This document shows positions 8,589-17,544 of a DNA stretch of 64,000 nucleotides, one piece after another (position 1 is the first letter of the stretch; each line of letters starts with the position of its first letter). The stretch lies in assembly GCA_009691715.1 (NCBI GenBank), contig SIAN01000024.1:1-64000 (forward strand), given 5' to 3'. This DNA is from Planctomycetota bacterium (lineage in GTDB: Bacteria > Planctomycetota > B15-G4 > SIAN01). Below the pieces are notes generated by a model. That model was not told where the DNA came from, made no database searches, and saw only the letters and a list, made by a program, of their open reading frames with translations. Made by a program: the position numbers and the translations under genes.

Positions 8589-10082
8589 TCACAAGAGCGG
8601 CGACAGCAGTCGCGCGATGGTGCAGCGTGTGCGGCGCCAGCGACCCTGGCGCGCCAGCATCTCGAGCGTGACCTCGACGGCGCGCGCGACGTCGCCGACG
8701 AACCGCCGCTCCAGCACCGACGCAAACTTCGCGTCGTTCACCAGCGCCCCGACCTCGAAGTTGAGCCGGTAGCTGCGCAGGTCGACGTTGGCCGAGCCGA
8801 CCACCGCGATCTGCCCATCGGCGACCAGCGTCTTGCCGTGCAGCATCGACGGCTCGTACTCGAAGATGCGAACGCCGCCGCGCAGCAGCTTGCCGTAGTA
8901 CCAGCGCGCGGCGAGGGCGGCGAGCTTGACGTCGGAGTTCGACAGCGCCGGCAGCAGCACTCGCACGTCGACGCGCCGCAACGCCGCACTCACCAGCGCG
9001 CTCATCGTCGACTCGTCGGGGATGAAGTAGCCGCTCGACAGCCAGACGCGCTTGCGCGCCGAGGCGATGGCCGCAAAGTGGACGAAGGCGCTGGCGTTGT
9101 GCTCCTGATCGGGACCGCTCGGGACGATCGCGACCAGCGAGCCGGGGCTCGCCGCAGCCACTGGCGTGTGCAGCCGCGGCAGCGCGCCGCCGCCGGAGAA
9201 GGCCCAATCCTCGCGAAACACCTGCGCCATCGAGCCGACCGAGGGGCCGCGCAGTTCGAGATGGGAATCGCGGAAGCTGCGCACGCCACTGCGGCGGCGC
9301 CGTCCCGAATACTCGTCGCCGACGTTCATCCCGCCGGTGAAGCCGACCTCGCCGTCGACGACGATCAGCTTGCGGTGGTTGCGCAGATGGACCGCGAACC
9401 GGCGCTTGAGCGGATTCATCGGCTGGAACGCGCGCGCCTTGCCGCCGGCCGCCACGATTCCTTCGAGGAGATGCGCGTCGATCCCGATCGAGCCGAGCGC
9501 GTCGTAGAGCAGGCGCACCTCGACGCCGGCGCGCGCTCGCTCCGCCAGCAGTTCGAGGAACCGCCGTCCGGTCTCGTCATTCCGGATGATGTAGTACTCG
9601 GCCCAGATCACCTTCTGCGCCGAACGCAGCGCGGCCTCGATCCGCTCGAAAGTCAACTCGTTGTCGGTCAGCAGCTCGGCCACGTTGCCGGCGGTCGGCT
9701 GGAGTTCGGTCAGGCTCGCCGCCAGATCGAGCAGCGAGTCGCCGTCATGCGCTGCCGCCGATGGCCTTGCTCCCGCGGCACCGGCTTCGTCAGCGATCCC
9801 GCGGCGCAATTGCGCGGTCGCGCGCCGCCGCTTCAGCGTGATGCGGCGCACACTCGGGCTCGCCAGCGCGAAGAAGGCGAGCGCCCCGATCATCGGGAAA
9901 GCGAGGATGGAGAAGAGCCACGCCAGAGTGCCCTGCACGCCATGGCCACGGGTGACCGCGCGCACGATCGCCCAGACTTCGAGCACCAGCACCGCCAGCG
10001 AAACGAACGTGACGCCGGCGACCTGCGCGCGGGAGAGCGATTCGAGCGCGGACGTCGCCGCCGACCACCATTGGAGGAGCAC
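8589..10082 (-). CDS. cls: Cardiolipin synthase (phospholipase D family)
   Basis: The 497-residue protein has two N-terminal membrane spans of the PLDc_N type (about residues 22-75) and two HxKxxxxD catalytic motifs: HRKLIVVD with GFTGGMNVGDEY in the first half, and HGKTLVAD with GSANVDLRSY in the second. This is the bacterial ClsA architecture, which condenses two phosphatidylglycerol molecules, or PG with another phospholipid, into cardiolipin at the inner membrane. The start is a GTG at 10082. It is 21 nt downstream of the 10104-10655 gene and 32 nt upstream of the DUF2723 gene. Confidence 0.92.
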   Translation of the reverse strand: MLLQWWSAATSALESLSRAQVAGVTFVSLAVLVLEVWAIVRAVTRGHGVQGTLAWLFSILAFPMIGALAFFALASPSVRRITLKRRRATAQLRRGIADEAGAAGARPSAAAHDGDSLLDLAASLTELQPTAGNVAELLTDNELTFERIEAALRSAQKVIWAEYYIIRNDETGRRFLELLAERARAGVEVRLLYDALGSIGIDAHLLEGIVAAGGKARAFQPMNPLKRRFAVHLRNHRKLIVVDGEVGFTGGMNVGDEYSGRRRRSGVRSFRDSHLELRGPSVGSMAQVFREDWAFSGGGALPRLHTPVAAASPGSLVAIVPSGPDQEHNASAFVHFAAIASARKRVWLSSGYFIPDESTMSALVSAALRRVDVRVLLPALSNSDVKLAALAARWYYGKLLRGGVRIFEYEPSMLHGKTLVADGQIAVVGSANVDLRSYRLNFEVGALVNDAKFASVLERRFVGDVARAVEVTLEMLARQGRWRRTRCTIARLLSPLL

Positions 10083-10103
10083 TACAGCGTGCCTGAATCC
10101 CGC

Positions 10104-10655
10104 TCAGCGCGCGTAGAGGCCGGCGGGCGACCAGACCGCCGCCACGCCGCCGCTGATCCCGACCGGCGGCACCACCAGCGCCACCTTCTTGCCATCGACT
10201 TCGAACTCGACCTGCCCGGCCACCGCCTCGATCCCCTGCTTCCAGAACGGCGTCATCGGACTCGGCGCGCGTTCGATCTTCTCGATCGGCTTCAACCCCC
10301 ACAGTCGCGACACGAAGGTGTGAGCGCCGACGGCGACGCGCGCGGTGGCGAGATCGGGATGGATCTGCACGTCGATCGACGCCTTCAGCGCCGGCGCCTG
10401 CTCGAACGGCGTCCCGGCGAAGATGTTCGGCCCGAACCAGCGCGCGATCTTCTCATCAGTCGACACGAAGCCGAGAACGACCGGTGGCGCCGCCGGATCG
10501 GGTTGCCACAGAACCATCCCGCTCGGCGCCGAACCGATCGGCGTGTGGACCATGCGCGCGAGGTGCAGCATCACGTTCGGCTGCGCGAGGCCCGCCTTGG
10601 TCGCGGCGGCCAAGTCGACGCCGCCCTCCCAGCTCATCCACTTGGTGATCGCCAT
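10104..10655 (-). CDS. Hypothetical protein, 183 residues
   Basis: I do not recognise the family. The chosen ATG at 10655 (MAITKWMSWEGG) is preceded by GAGGAG at suitable spacing; the open frame continues upstream but looks non-coding. No signal peptide or membrane span is visible. The sequence is rich in short beta-type stretches (PVVLGFVSTDEKIARWFG, ARVAVGAHTFVSRLWGL) and resembles a small single-domain cytosolic protein. It is the first gene of a tandem with cls and the DUF2723 gene, suggesting expression with envelope functions. Confidence 0.6.
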   Translation of the reverse strand: MAITKWMSWEGGVDLAAATKAGLAQPNVMLHLARMVHTPIGSAPSGMVLWQPDPAAPPVVLGFVSTDEKIARWFGPNIFAGTPFEQAPALKASIDVQIHPDLATARVAVGAHTFVSRLWGLKPIEKIERAPSPMTPFWKQGIEAVAGQVEFEVDGKKVALVVPPVGISGGVAAVWSPAGLYAR

Positions 10656-10848
10656 GACCGGCTCCTCGGCTCGGGTGGTCTCGGGTCGCTCAGCTGAAGA
10701 GCCGCGAGCATAGGCGCGGCCTCGCCTCAGGCAGTGATAGTCTCGCGGACCGTCCACGACGTCGGCCGCAGCGAATGAACGCAGGCAGCCCGCGGACCGT
10801 TGTCGCGCCCGGCTCGCGCCGCGGTGCCGCACTTGGAGCATTCCCGTG

Positions 10849-11280
10849 ATGAAGTTCCTCGGTTTCCTCTTCCTGATCGCGCTCGCGGTTGGCGCGTGGC
10901 TCTACATGACCGACGTCGTCGACGTGTCCAAGAGCGAGGAGAACGGCAAGACCAAGTTCGGCCTGACCATCGACAACAAGGGGGCCGCGCACGCGCTCGA
11001 TGATTTCATGAAAAAGGCGCACGAGACGATCGACTATCTCGACCGCAAACTCGACGCGCTGCGCAACAAGGCGTCGAAGGCGAGCGCCGAGGGCAAGGCC
11101 AAGATCGAGCTCGAGATCGAGCAACTCGAGGCGCAGAAGGGCGCAGCGGCGCAGCAGTTGGACGCGCTCAAGAACACCAAGGGCGACGACGCCCGCGCGC
11201 TGCAGCAGCGGCTCGAGGAGACGCTGAAGCGGGCCAACGAGCCGCGAACCGGCGAGGCCGTCGAGAAGGACGGTCAGTGA
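10849..11280 (+). CDS. Small membrane-anchored coiled-coil protein
   Basis: The protein has 143 residues. It starts with a single membrane anchor (FLGFLFLIALAVGAWLYM, residues about 3-22), has a short Lys/Glu-rich segment, then a long helical region (about 45-130) with heptad-like Leu/Ala spacing and many Glu/Lys/Gln, so a coiled coil facing one side of the membrane. The start could also be the GTG at 10846; GGAG lies at 10836-10839. The function is unknown. The stop overlaps the convergent ATPase gene by 7 nt. Confidence 0.65.
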   Translation: MKFLGFLFLIALAVGAWLYMTDVVDVSKSEENGKTKFGLTIDNKGAAHALDDFMKKAHETIDYLDRKLDALRNKASKASAEGKAKIELEIEQLEAQKGAAAQQLDALKNTKGDDARALQQRLEETLKRANEPRTGEAVEKDGQ

Positions 11281-13346
11281 TTCGAGGTTGCGGCGGAGCC
11301 TTGGCCAGCCGCTGAACTCGTGCCCGCAGCCTCGCTTGGTGGGTGCGGCACGGTCTCGTCGAAGCGCAGCAGGCGCCCCGCGTTCGCCAGCACCGCGAGC
11401 GTGCCCGCGTTGTGCAGGAATGCCGCCATCAGCGCGCCGACCTGACCGACCGCGGCCAGCGCCAGCACCAGCACCGTCCAGCCCAATCCGATCGCCACGT
11501 TGGTCGCGATCGCGCGGCGCGCCTTCCGTGACAGCCGCACGCAGGTGCCGAGACGCCGCAAATCGCTGCTCATCAGCACCAGGTCGCTCGACGCCAACGC
11601 GACATCGGTCCCGCGCGCGCCCATCGCGACGCCGACCGCGCCGGCCTTCAACGCCAGCGCATCGTTCACGCCGTCGCCCACCACCAGCGGCCTGCGCCCC
11701 GCCGCGATCTCCTGCAGCACCTTCTCGAGCTTCTGCTCTGGCAGCACCTCGGCAACGACCTCGTCGATGCCAAGCTGCGCCGCGATCTTGGCCGCGACGC
11801 TCGCGCGATCGCCCGTGACCAGCAGTTGCCGTGTCAATCCCAGCGCGCGCAGCTCGTCGAGCGCCTGCCTCGCTTCGGCACGCGGCTCATCGGCGAGCAG
11901 CAGCCAGCCGAGGAACTTCCCGCCGCGCGCGATCCCGACCACCGGCCCATCGTGCGCCGGCACCTCCGCCACCACGACACCGCGTTCCGCCAGCAGCTCG
12001 CGCCGACCGAGCACAACCTCGCCCCCGCCATCGGCGAGCTGCCCCCAGACTCCCTTGCCGCCCGACTCCTGCACATCGTCGAGCCGCACGCGCGCCGCGA
12101 CCGCGACCTCCTTCGCCAACGCGTGACTCACCGGATGGCTGCTGGCCGCGCCGATGCTGCCGGCGAGACGGGTGAGCTCTGCCGCAGCGACGCCGTCGAC
12201 CGGCGCGGCACGCAGCAAGCGCAGCTCACCGAGCGTCACGGTGCCGGTCTTGTCGAGGATCACCGAGTCGACTTCGGCCAGTTCTTCCAGGAATGCAGTC
12301 CCGCGCACCAGCACGCCGTGGCGCGCCGCCACGGCCAGCGAGGCGATGCTGGTCGCCGGCGCCGCCAGCACCAGGGCGCACGGGCACGACGCCACCAGCA
12401 CGGCAAGCGCGTAACTGACGTTGCCGGTCAGCAACCAGGTCGCCGCCGCGGTCAGCAGCACCAGCACCAGGTAGCTCTGCGCGTGCTTCTCCAGCAGGCG
12501 GGTGATCGGCGGCTTCGCCTTCTCCGCGTCGCGCATCAGCTCGACGACCCGGCCGAGCGTCGTCTCGCGGCCGAGGCGGGTGATCTCGACCAGCAGGCGC
12601 CCCGACAGGTTCATCGTGCCGGCGTCGACCGCATCGCCAGCGGCGACCTCCTGCGGCACCGACTCGCCGGTGATCGACGACGTGTCGAGGCTCGAGCTGC
12701 CTTCGCGCACCAGGCCATCGGCCGGGACGCGATCGCCCACGCGCAGTTCGAGCAGGTCGCCACGTCGCAGCGCGCCGCTCTCGACCTCCTCGATCGCACC
12801 GCCGGCACCGTCCGCACCCCCACGAAGCCGGCGCACCCGCCCCGTCGTCAACTTGCCGAGCGCCGCGATCGCCTCGCGACTGCCGAGCAGGCTGCGGTCC
12901 TCGAGCACGTGGCCGATCACCATCACCAGCGGCACCAGTGCGGCGCTCGCCAGATCGCCGGACGCCCACGCTGCCAGCAGCGCGGCCGCGACCAGTTGGT
13001 CAGTCACGCCATGCAGGCTCGGCTGCTTCAGGCTCTTCCAGGCGTCGACGAAAGTCGGGATGCCGACCAGCGCAGCCGCACCTGCCGACAGCAGATCGGC
13101 CACGTCCGCCGCGTTCGCAACCCAGGTCCGCAGCCCGAGCGACAGCAGCAAGAGCCCCGCCGCCACCACCGCCAGCGTGAGCCGCAACGCCAGGATCCGG
13201 CGCGCGCCGACGTCGAGCAGCTCCGCCGCGCCGAGCCCGTGCCCATGGCCGTGGCCGCAATCGTCGCCGCCGTCGTGATCATGCGCGCGGTCGTGATCAT
13301 GCGCGCGGTCGTGATCGTGGTCGTGCCCGTGATCGGCGCCCATCAT
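11274..13346 (-). CDS. P1B-type heavy-metal-translocating ATPase with His-rich N-terminus
   Basis: The 690-residue protein has all P1B signatures: SCPCALVLAAP in the sixth span (metal-binding CPC), DKTGTVT with the phosphorylated Asp, an SSHP nucleotide-domain motif, and VGDGVNDALALK. The first ~35 residues carry eleven His interspersed with Asp, a likely metal-binding tail in place of a CxxC HMA domain. The last span region reads HNAGTLAVLANAGRLL, closer to the HEGGT motif of P1B-4 Co/Zn pumps than to the DxG motif of ZntA, while CPC is typical of P1B-1/2. The metal is therefore uncertain (Zn, Co or similar). The ATG overlaps the upstream SPFH stop as ATGA. Confidence 0.9.
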   Translation of the reverse strand: MMGADHGHDHDHDRAHDHDRAHDHDGGDDCGHGHGHGLGAAELLDVGARRILALRLTLAVVAAGLLLLSLGLRTWVANAADVADLLSAGAAALVGIPTFVDAWKSLKQPSLHGVTDQLVAAALLAAWASGDLASAALVPLVMVIGHVLEDRSLLGSREAIAALGKLTTGRVRRLRGGADGAGGAIEEVESGALRRGDLLELRVGDRVPADGLVREGSSSLDTSSITGESVPQEVAAGDAVDAGTMNLSGRLLVEITRLGRETTLGRVVELMRDAEKAKPPITRLLEKHAQSYLVLVLLTAAATWLLTGNVSYALAVLVASCPCALVLAAPATSIASLAVAARHGVLVRGTAFLEELAEVDSVILDKTGTVTLGELRLLRAAPVDGVAAAELTRLAGSIGAASSHPVSHALAKEVAVAARVRLDDVQESGGKGVWGQLADGGGEVVLGRRELLAERGVVVAEVPAHDGPVVGIARGGKFLGWLLLADEPRAEARQALDELRALGLTRQLLVTGDRASVAAKIAAQLGIDEVVAEVLPEQKLEKVLQEIAAGRRPLVVGDGVNDALALKAGAVGVAMGARGTDVALASSDLVLMSSDLRRLGTCVRLSRKARRAIATNVAIGLGWTVLVLALAAVGQVGALMAAFLHNAGTLAVLANAGRLLRFDETVPHPPSEAAGTSSAAGQGSAATSNH
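13275..13310 (-). repeat. Two perfect 18-bp tandem repeats in the His-rich coding tail
   Basis: The unit at 13275-13292 is repeated exactly at 13293-13310. It encodes part of the DHDRAHDHDRAHD stretch of the ATPase N-terminus and so adds His/Asp pairs by copy number. Confidence 0.8.
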
Positions 13347-14395
13347 TTGATTCCGGGCAGGATGACGCGCGCGCCATCGCTCGAGACCGTCGTGACATCC
13401 TGCGCGTCCTTCAGGATCGCCTCAATCCGCTCGTGCCACATCCGGCCGAGCAGCAAGCGTCGCTGCTGCGGATCGTCGATCGCGGCGAGCGCTGCGAGAC
13501 CGCTGGTCTTCGCCTTCGCTTCGCTCACCATCTCGCCCGCCTTCGCTCCCGCTTCGTCGACCAGTTGGACGGCGTCGCCGTTCGCGCGCTGGCGCGTGCG
13601 CTCCGCCTCCGACTTGGCCTCGGCGATGTCGCGCTCCGCCGTCTGACGCGCGGTGAGGACCTGCTGGAAGCTCGCTGCTGCGGCCGGTGGCAGCTGCACG
13701 GTCACATCGACTCGTTCGACCCGCACGCCGAGCGAACCGCCGCCGGCGACGAGCTGCTCGAGCCGGCCGTTCATCTCCGTCAGCAGGTCGCCGCGCAGCC
13801 GCTCGCGATCGCGCGCGTCGACATCGCCGCGCCCGGCTTCGACGTCGCCGCGCTCGACCAGATCGGGGCGCGCCACCTGCACGCCATCGAGCGTGCGCGA
13901 CGAGCACGCGCGGATCGCCGAAGCGCAGAACAACCGTTCCAGTGCCGGCTCGATCACATCCCGTGCGATCAACCACGCCCGCGCATCGACCACGCGATAG
14001 GTCACCTGCGCGTCGAGATGCACGACTCCCTCGTCGCCGGTCAGCAGATGGCCGCCATCGCGGCGCAGGTCGAATCCCGGAATCCGGCCGGGGAACAGCG
14101 AGTTGCTGGCCGTCTCCTTCAACGCCAGCGCACGCACGGCCAACGTCAGCAGCCGCTCCGGCGCCGGCACCAGTTCGACCTTCTCGATCGGCTCCGGCCA
14201 CGCCAGCACGAGCCCGGATCCCTGCTCGCGCACCACTTGGCCGAAGCGCAGGATCACCGCGCCCTGGTCGGGTTCGACCTGCTTCATGCCCGACGCGAGC
14301 CAGACCGCGGCCAGCACGATCACGCCGAGTTGCATGAAACGAAACGCGATCCCGATCGACTGGGAGAGCGCGCCTTCGCCGGCGGTCCGACTCAT
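13343..14395 (-). CDS. SPFH/Band 7 protein, HflK/HflC-like
   Basis: This 350-residue protein has one N-terminal membrane anchor (FMQLGVIVLAAVWLASG, about residues 21-37) and an SPFH domain starting at VEPDQGAVILRFGQVVREQG and ending near residue 250. A helical Ala/Glu/Arg-rich C-terminal stalk (ERDIAEAKSEAERTRQRANG) follows. HflK/HflC-type proteins form large membrane cages around FtsH and modulate its proteolysis. Here the gene is third of four and overlaps both neighbours by 4 nt (ATGA at 14392-14395 and 13343-13346). Its coupling to a metal ATPase suggests a dedicated role in pump assembly or quality control; that is inference. Confidence 0.85.
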   Translation of the reverse strand: MSRTAGEGALSQSIGIAFRFMQLGVIVLAAVWLASGMKQVEPDQGAVILRFGQVVREQGSGLVLAWPEPIEKVELVPAPERLLTLAVRALALKETASNSLFPGRIPGFDLRRDGGHLLTGDEGVVHLDAQVTYRVVDARAWLIARDVIEPALERLFCASAIRACSSRTLDGVQVARPDLVERGDVEAGRGDVDARDRERLRGDLLTEMNGRLEQLVAGGGSLGVRVERVDVTVQLPPAAAASFQQVLTARQTAERDIAEAKSEAERTRQRANGDAVQLVDEAGAKAGEMVSEAKAKTSGLAALAAIDDPQQRRLLLGRMWHERIEAILKDAQDVTTVSSDGARVILPGIK

Positions 14396-15420
14396 GGGCC
14401 GCCGTCCTTCGCGCCGGCCTTCGGCGCACCGTCCTCGGTTGCGCCCTCGGACTGCTTCTTCTGCTCGGCCTTGTCTTGCATCGCCTTCAGGCTTTCCGGC
14501 CCCTCGACCAGCACCTTGAACGGCGCTGCATCGGTCTTGAGGATCAGCCGCACGCCGTCGTGGATGATTTGGTCAAGCACATCGAGCGAGCGCAGGAACT
14601 CGTAGAGCTCGGGGTCGGCCTGATAAGCCGCGCCGTAGATCTTCGCGGCCGCCGTTCGCGCCTCGGCCTCGATCCCGGCCGCCTCCTCGCCCGCCTTCGC
14701 GCGCACCAGCCGCGCCTCCTTCTCCGCCGCCGACCGGATCTCGCCCGACGCGATGCGCCCCTTCGCCGCCACTTCCTCGGCCACCGTGGCGCGTTCGGCT
14801 CGCATCCGATCGACCGTCGACGTGATCGTGGCCGTCGGCAATGTGAAGCGCTCGACGCCGACTTGATGCACGGTCACGCCATAGATCTTCTGCAGCTGCG
14901 CCGCGAGGCGTTCCTTGATGCGCGCTTCGTAGTCGGCGAGTTTCAGCTTGCTGGGGTCGGTCGTCAGCAGATCCTCGAGCGCGAAGCCGCTCGTTGCGGT
15001 TTCGAGCGCCGAGCCGAGCGCGCTCCGCAGGTGCTTCGCCGCCTCGTTCGGCTCGTTCCGCACCGCGCGCAGGAACAGCAGGATCTTGTCGGGATCGGTC
15101 GGCACCTGCCACGCGGCGTACGCCTGCACCAGGATGCGCAGCCCCTCCTTGGTCCCCACGTCGTGGAGCCCGCTCGAGGTCGTGCGCAGGCGCAGGTCGA
15201 CCTCGACGGCGCGCTCGAACGGCGCCGGCAACTTGAACGCCAGGCCAGGTTCGACCAGCACGCGGCGCGGATCGCCGAAGCGCGTGACGACCGTCGCGCT
15301 ACCTTGCCGCACCGGCACGGACGTCGCGCCCAGGACGGCGAACAGCACCAGCAGGAGCGCGACGACGAAACGGCCGCGACCGCGCCGCACGGTTGGATCG
15401 GACGGAGTCGTGGTGCTCAT
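14392..15420 (-). CDS. SPFH/Band 7 protein, HflC-like
   Basis: The 342-residue protein begins with a membrane anchor (FVVALLLVLFAVLGATSVPV, about residues 18-37), then an SPFH domain (VRQGSATVVTRFGDPRRVLV onward). Around residue 190 comes YGVTVHQVGVERFTLPTATI, the conserved HflC-like segment preceding RMRAERATVAEEVAAKGR. A Lys/Glu-rich tail ends the protein. It resembles HflC in size and in the FLRAVRNEPNEAAKHL region. The start and stop codons overlap the flanking genes as ATGA, so expression is probably tightly coupled with the other SPFH proteins and the ATPase. Confidence 0.87.
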   Translation of the reverse strand: MSTTTPSDPTVRRGRGRFVVALLLVLFAVLGATSVPVRQGSATVVTRFGDPRRVLVEPGLAFKLPAPFERAVEVDLRLRTTSSGLHDVGTKEGLRILVQAYAAWQVPTDPDKILLFLRAVRNEPNEAAKHLRSALGSALETATSGFALEDLLTTDPSKLKLADYEARIKERLAAQLQKIYGVTVHQVGVERFTLPTATITSTVDRMRAERATVAEEVAAKGRIASGEIRSAAEKEARLVRAKAGEEAAGIEAEARTAAAKIYGAAYQADPELYEFLRSLDVLDQIIHDGVRLILKTDAAPFKVLVEGPESLKAMQDKAEQKKQSEGATEDGAPKAGAKDGGP

Positions 15421-17339
15421 TCGTACCCCGCGGGCGGAGTGGGCGGAGCGGCCGAACGCAGATCAAGCGTCGGACCCGGTTCAAGCTCCAGCCGGTGATC
15501 GATCAGATCGAACCTGCAGCGGACCAGCGTTTTCTCGAGCATCTGCAGCCAGCGCTCGAGCGCGAGCGCGGGCCCCGCGGTGTCGAAGCTCGCTTGGTCG
15601 GCGTCGAAGCGCGCCCGACCCATGCGTGCGGTGGCCATCATTTCGCCGGCCTGCGCTTGCGCGGAGTAGCGGCGATCGGTTGCCTCGGCGGCCGCCTCGG
15701 CTTCGAGGCGCGCTCTCCGCGTGCGCTCGACGCTGATCATGCGCATCGAGTCGATCTCGGCCGCCTGCACGCGGTGGTAGGCGCCGGCGACGCCGACCGG
15801 CGGATGGATCGCGTCGACCAGCACCACCGTGACTTCGAGCCCGCTCTTCACCAAGTCGAGCTCGCGTTGCAGCCCCTGATGGAGCGCCGCGGCCAACCGG
15901 TCGCGATCGTCGCCGATCACGCGATCGAGCGTGCGTGTCGCGAAGTCGTGCACCAGCAGGCGACCGGTGAGCGCGCGCACCAGCGCATCGCCGTCCGCCA
16001 CTTGGAACAGCGCGCGACGCGCCGAATCGTCATCGAGGCCGATCCGCCAGCCGACCCGCAGATCGACGGTCACCAAGTCGACCACCACCTGCGGCGTCTC
16101 ACCGGCGCGCGTCGCAACCTTAGCCACGCTCGGGATCAGATAGGTCCCTTCGGTGGGATGGGGCTGGCCCCAGAGGCGATCGGCGCTCGGCGGGGCCGGC
16201 GCTTCGACGTCGATCGGCGCTTCGGTCGGCGCGTCGACTTCGACCGCCACCGGCGTCTCATGCACGACGCCGAACTCGACGCGCCGCACCGCTCCGAGCG
16301 GCCACGGCAGATGCAGATGCAGCCCCGGAGCGAACACCGTGACCGGCTTGCCGAGCCGTTCGTAGACGCCGCGCTCGGCCGGCGCCAGCGCGGTCATCCC
16401 GGTCGTGAACCAGGCAATGAAAAGCAGTCCGATCAACAGCGGCGCCGCAGCGGTGCGCAGGAAGCGGAACGCCCAGAGCCGCCCGAGATCAACGCCGAAG
16501 TTCTCACGCAGCGCGTCGGCAAGTCCGCGCGCAGGGCCGAACTTCGCCAGCAGCACGCTGGCGGTGAAACTGTCGACCAAGCTGCGCGCCTTCTCGATCG
16601 GACCGAGCGGGAAGAACGGCCGCAGCAGAGCGCGCAGCACCAGCTCGCCGCCGACCAGCACACCGAGACCGGCACCCACGCGGGCGATCCAATAGGCCGA
16701 CTCGAAGCCGACCCGGCGCGCGAGCGCGTAGATGCCGGCGCACGCCAGCTCCAGCAGCACCGCTCGCAGCACGCGCGCCAGCCCGGCCGCCTCGGTCGAT
16801 TGCGCGGGCTGCGCCAACCGCCGTTCCAGCACCAGCAACGGGAAGCAGGCGACGATCGCCGCAACGCCGAGACCGAGGTCGTTCACCACCGGCCCGGCCG
16901 TTGGCCAGTGGCGCCAGCGCAGCGCGACGCCGACTCCCGCAAGCAGCGCCACCAACCCCGCCTCGCTCCACGCGGCGTGGCGCAGTCTCGCGGCGCGCGC
17001 CTTGGCGATTTCGAGCGCCGTCGGCGGGACCGCCGGCGCGACCGGTGTGTCGCTCGCAGTCTCGGCGTCAGGTTTCTTCGCGTCGGGCTTCTTCGTCTCG
17101 GGGACGAAAGTCGCGGCCTTCTGCCGGCCGCGTACGAACAGCGCCGCGCCGAGCAGCGCTGCCGCCGCCGTGTGCAGCGCACCGCCCGCGGCCGAATACC
17201 AGCCGAGCGCACTCGGGGCGTCCGGCGTTCCGGCCACCACGAACAGCACCGGCCCAAGCGCGACCGCGAGCCCGCCGAGCAGGCAGAGCCCGCCTGCGGT
17301 CATCCAGAACGGCGCGCGCCGCGCGCTGCCCTCTTCCAT
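15417..17339 (-). CDS. Large multi-span SPFH/HflK-like protein, first gene of the operon
   Basis: The protein has 640 residues. The ATG at 17339 follows GGAGAGC; the open frame extends upstream, but the sequence there looks non-coding. About seven hydrophobic segments occupy residues 10-340 (for example LGLGVAAIVACFPLLVLE and LLIGLLFIAWFTTG). They precede an SPFH domain beginning LAPAERGVYERLGKPVTVFA and containing HLHLPWPLGAVRRVEFG. Ordinary HflK has one anchor, so the long polytopic N-terminus is unusual. The C-terminal coiled region (RRARLEAEAAAEATDRR) is typical of the family. It heads the four-gene unit with the two smaller SPFH proteins and the P-type ATPase. Confidence 0.85.
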   Translation of the reverse strand: MEEGSARRAPFWMTAGGLCLLGGLAVALGPVLFVVAGTPDAPSALGWYSAAGGALHTAAAALLGAALFVRGRQKAATFVPETKKPDAKKPDAETASDTPVAPAVPPTALEIAKARAARLRHAAWSEAGLVALLAGVGVALRWRHWPTAGPVVNDLGLGVAAIVACFPLLVLERRLAQPAQSTEAAGLARVLRAVLLELACAGIYALARRVGFESAYWIARVGAGLGVLVGGELVLRALLRPFFPLGPIEKARSLVDSFTASVLLAKFGPARGLADALRENFGVDLGRLWAFRFLRTAAAPLLIGLLFIAWFTTGMTALAPAERGVYERLGKPVTVFAPGLHLHLPWPLGAVRRVEFGVVHETPVAVEVDAPTEAPIDVEAPAPPSADRLWGQPHPTEGTYLIPSVAKVATRAGETPQVVVDLVTVDLRVGWRIGLDDDSARRALFQVADGDALVRALTGRLLVHDFATRTLDRVIGDDRDRLAAALHQGLQRELDLVKSGLEVTVVLVDAIHPPVGVAGAYHRVQAAEIDSMRMISVERTRRARLEAEAAAEATDRRYSAQAQAGEMMATARMGRARFDADQASFDTAGPALALERWLQMLEKTLVRCRFDLIDHRLELEPGPTLDLRSAAPPTPPAGYE

Positions 17340-17544
17340 CGGGTCGCTCTCCGGTCCCCACGGGTTCGACGCTGCACTCCGCCCGGCGTCGATGGCGGAA
17401 GTCGGAATGATGCCGCAGCGGCGGCGGAACTGAAGCGCTGCAACACCAGAGGACCGAGTCGGACCGTCCCGGCGACGCTCGCGCGGTTCCTCGGGCCTGC
17501 GGGCGAAGTAGAGTCGCCGCCGCCCACTCGCCGGAGGAGCGTCC

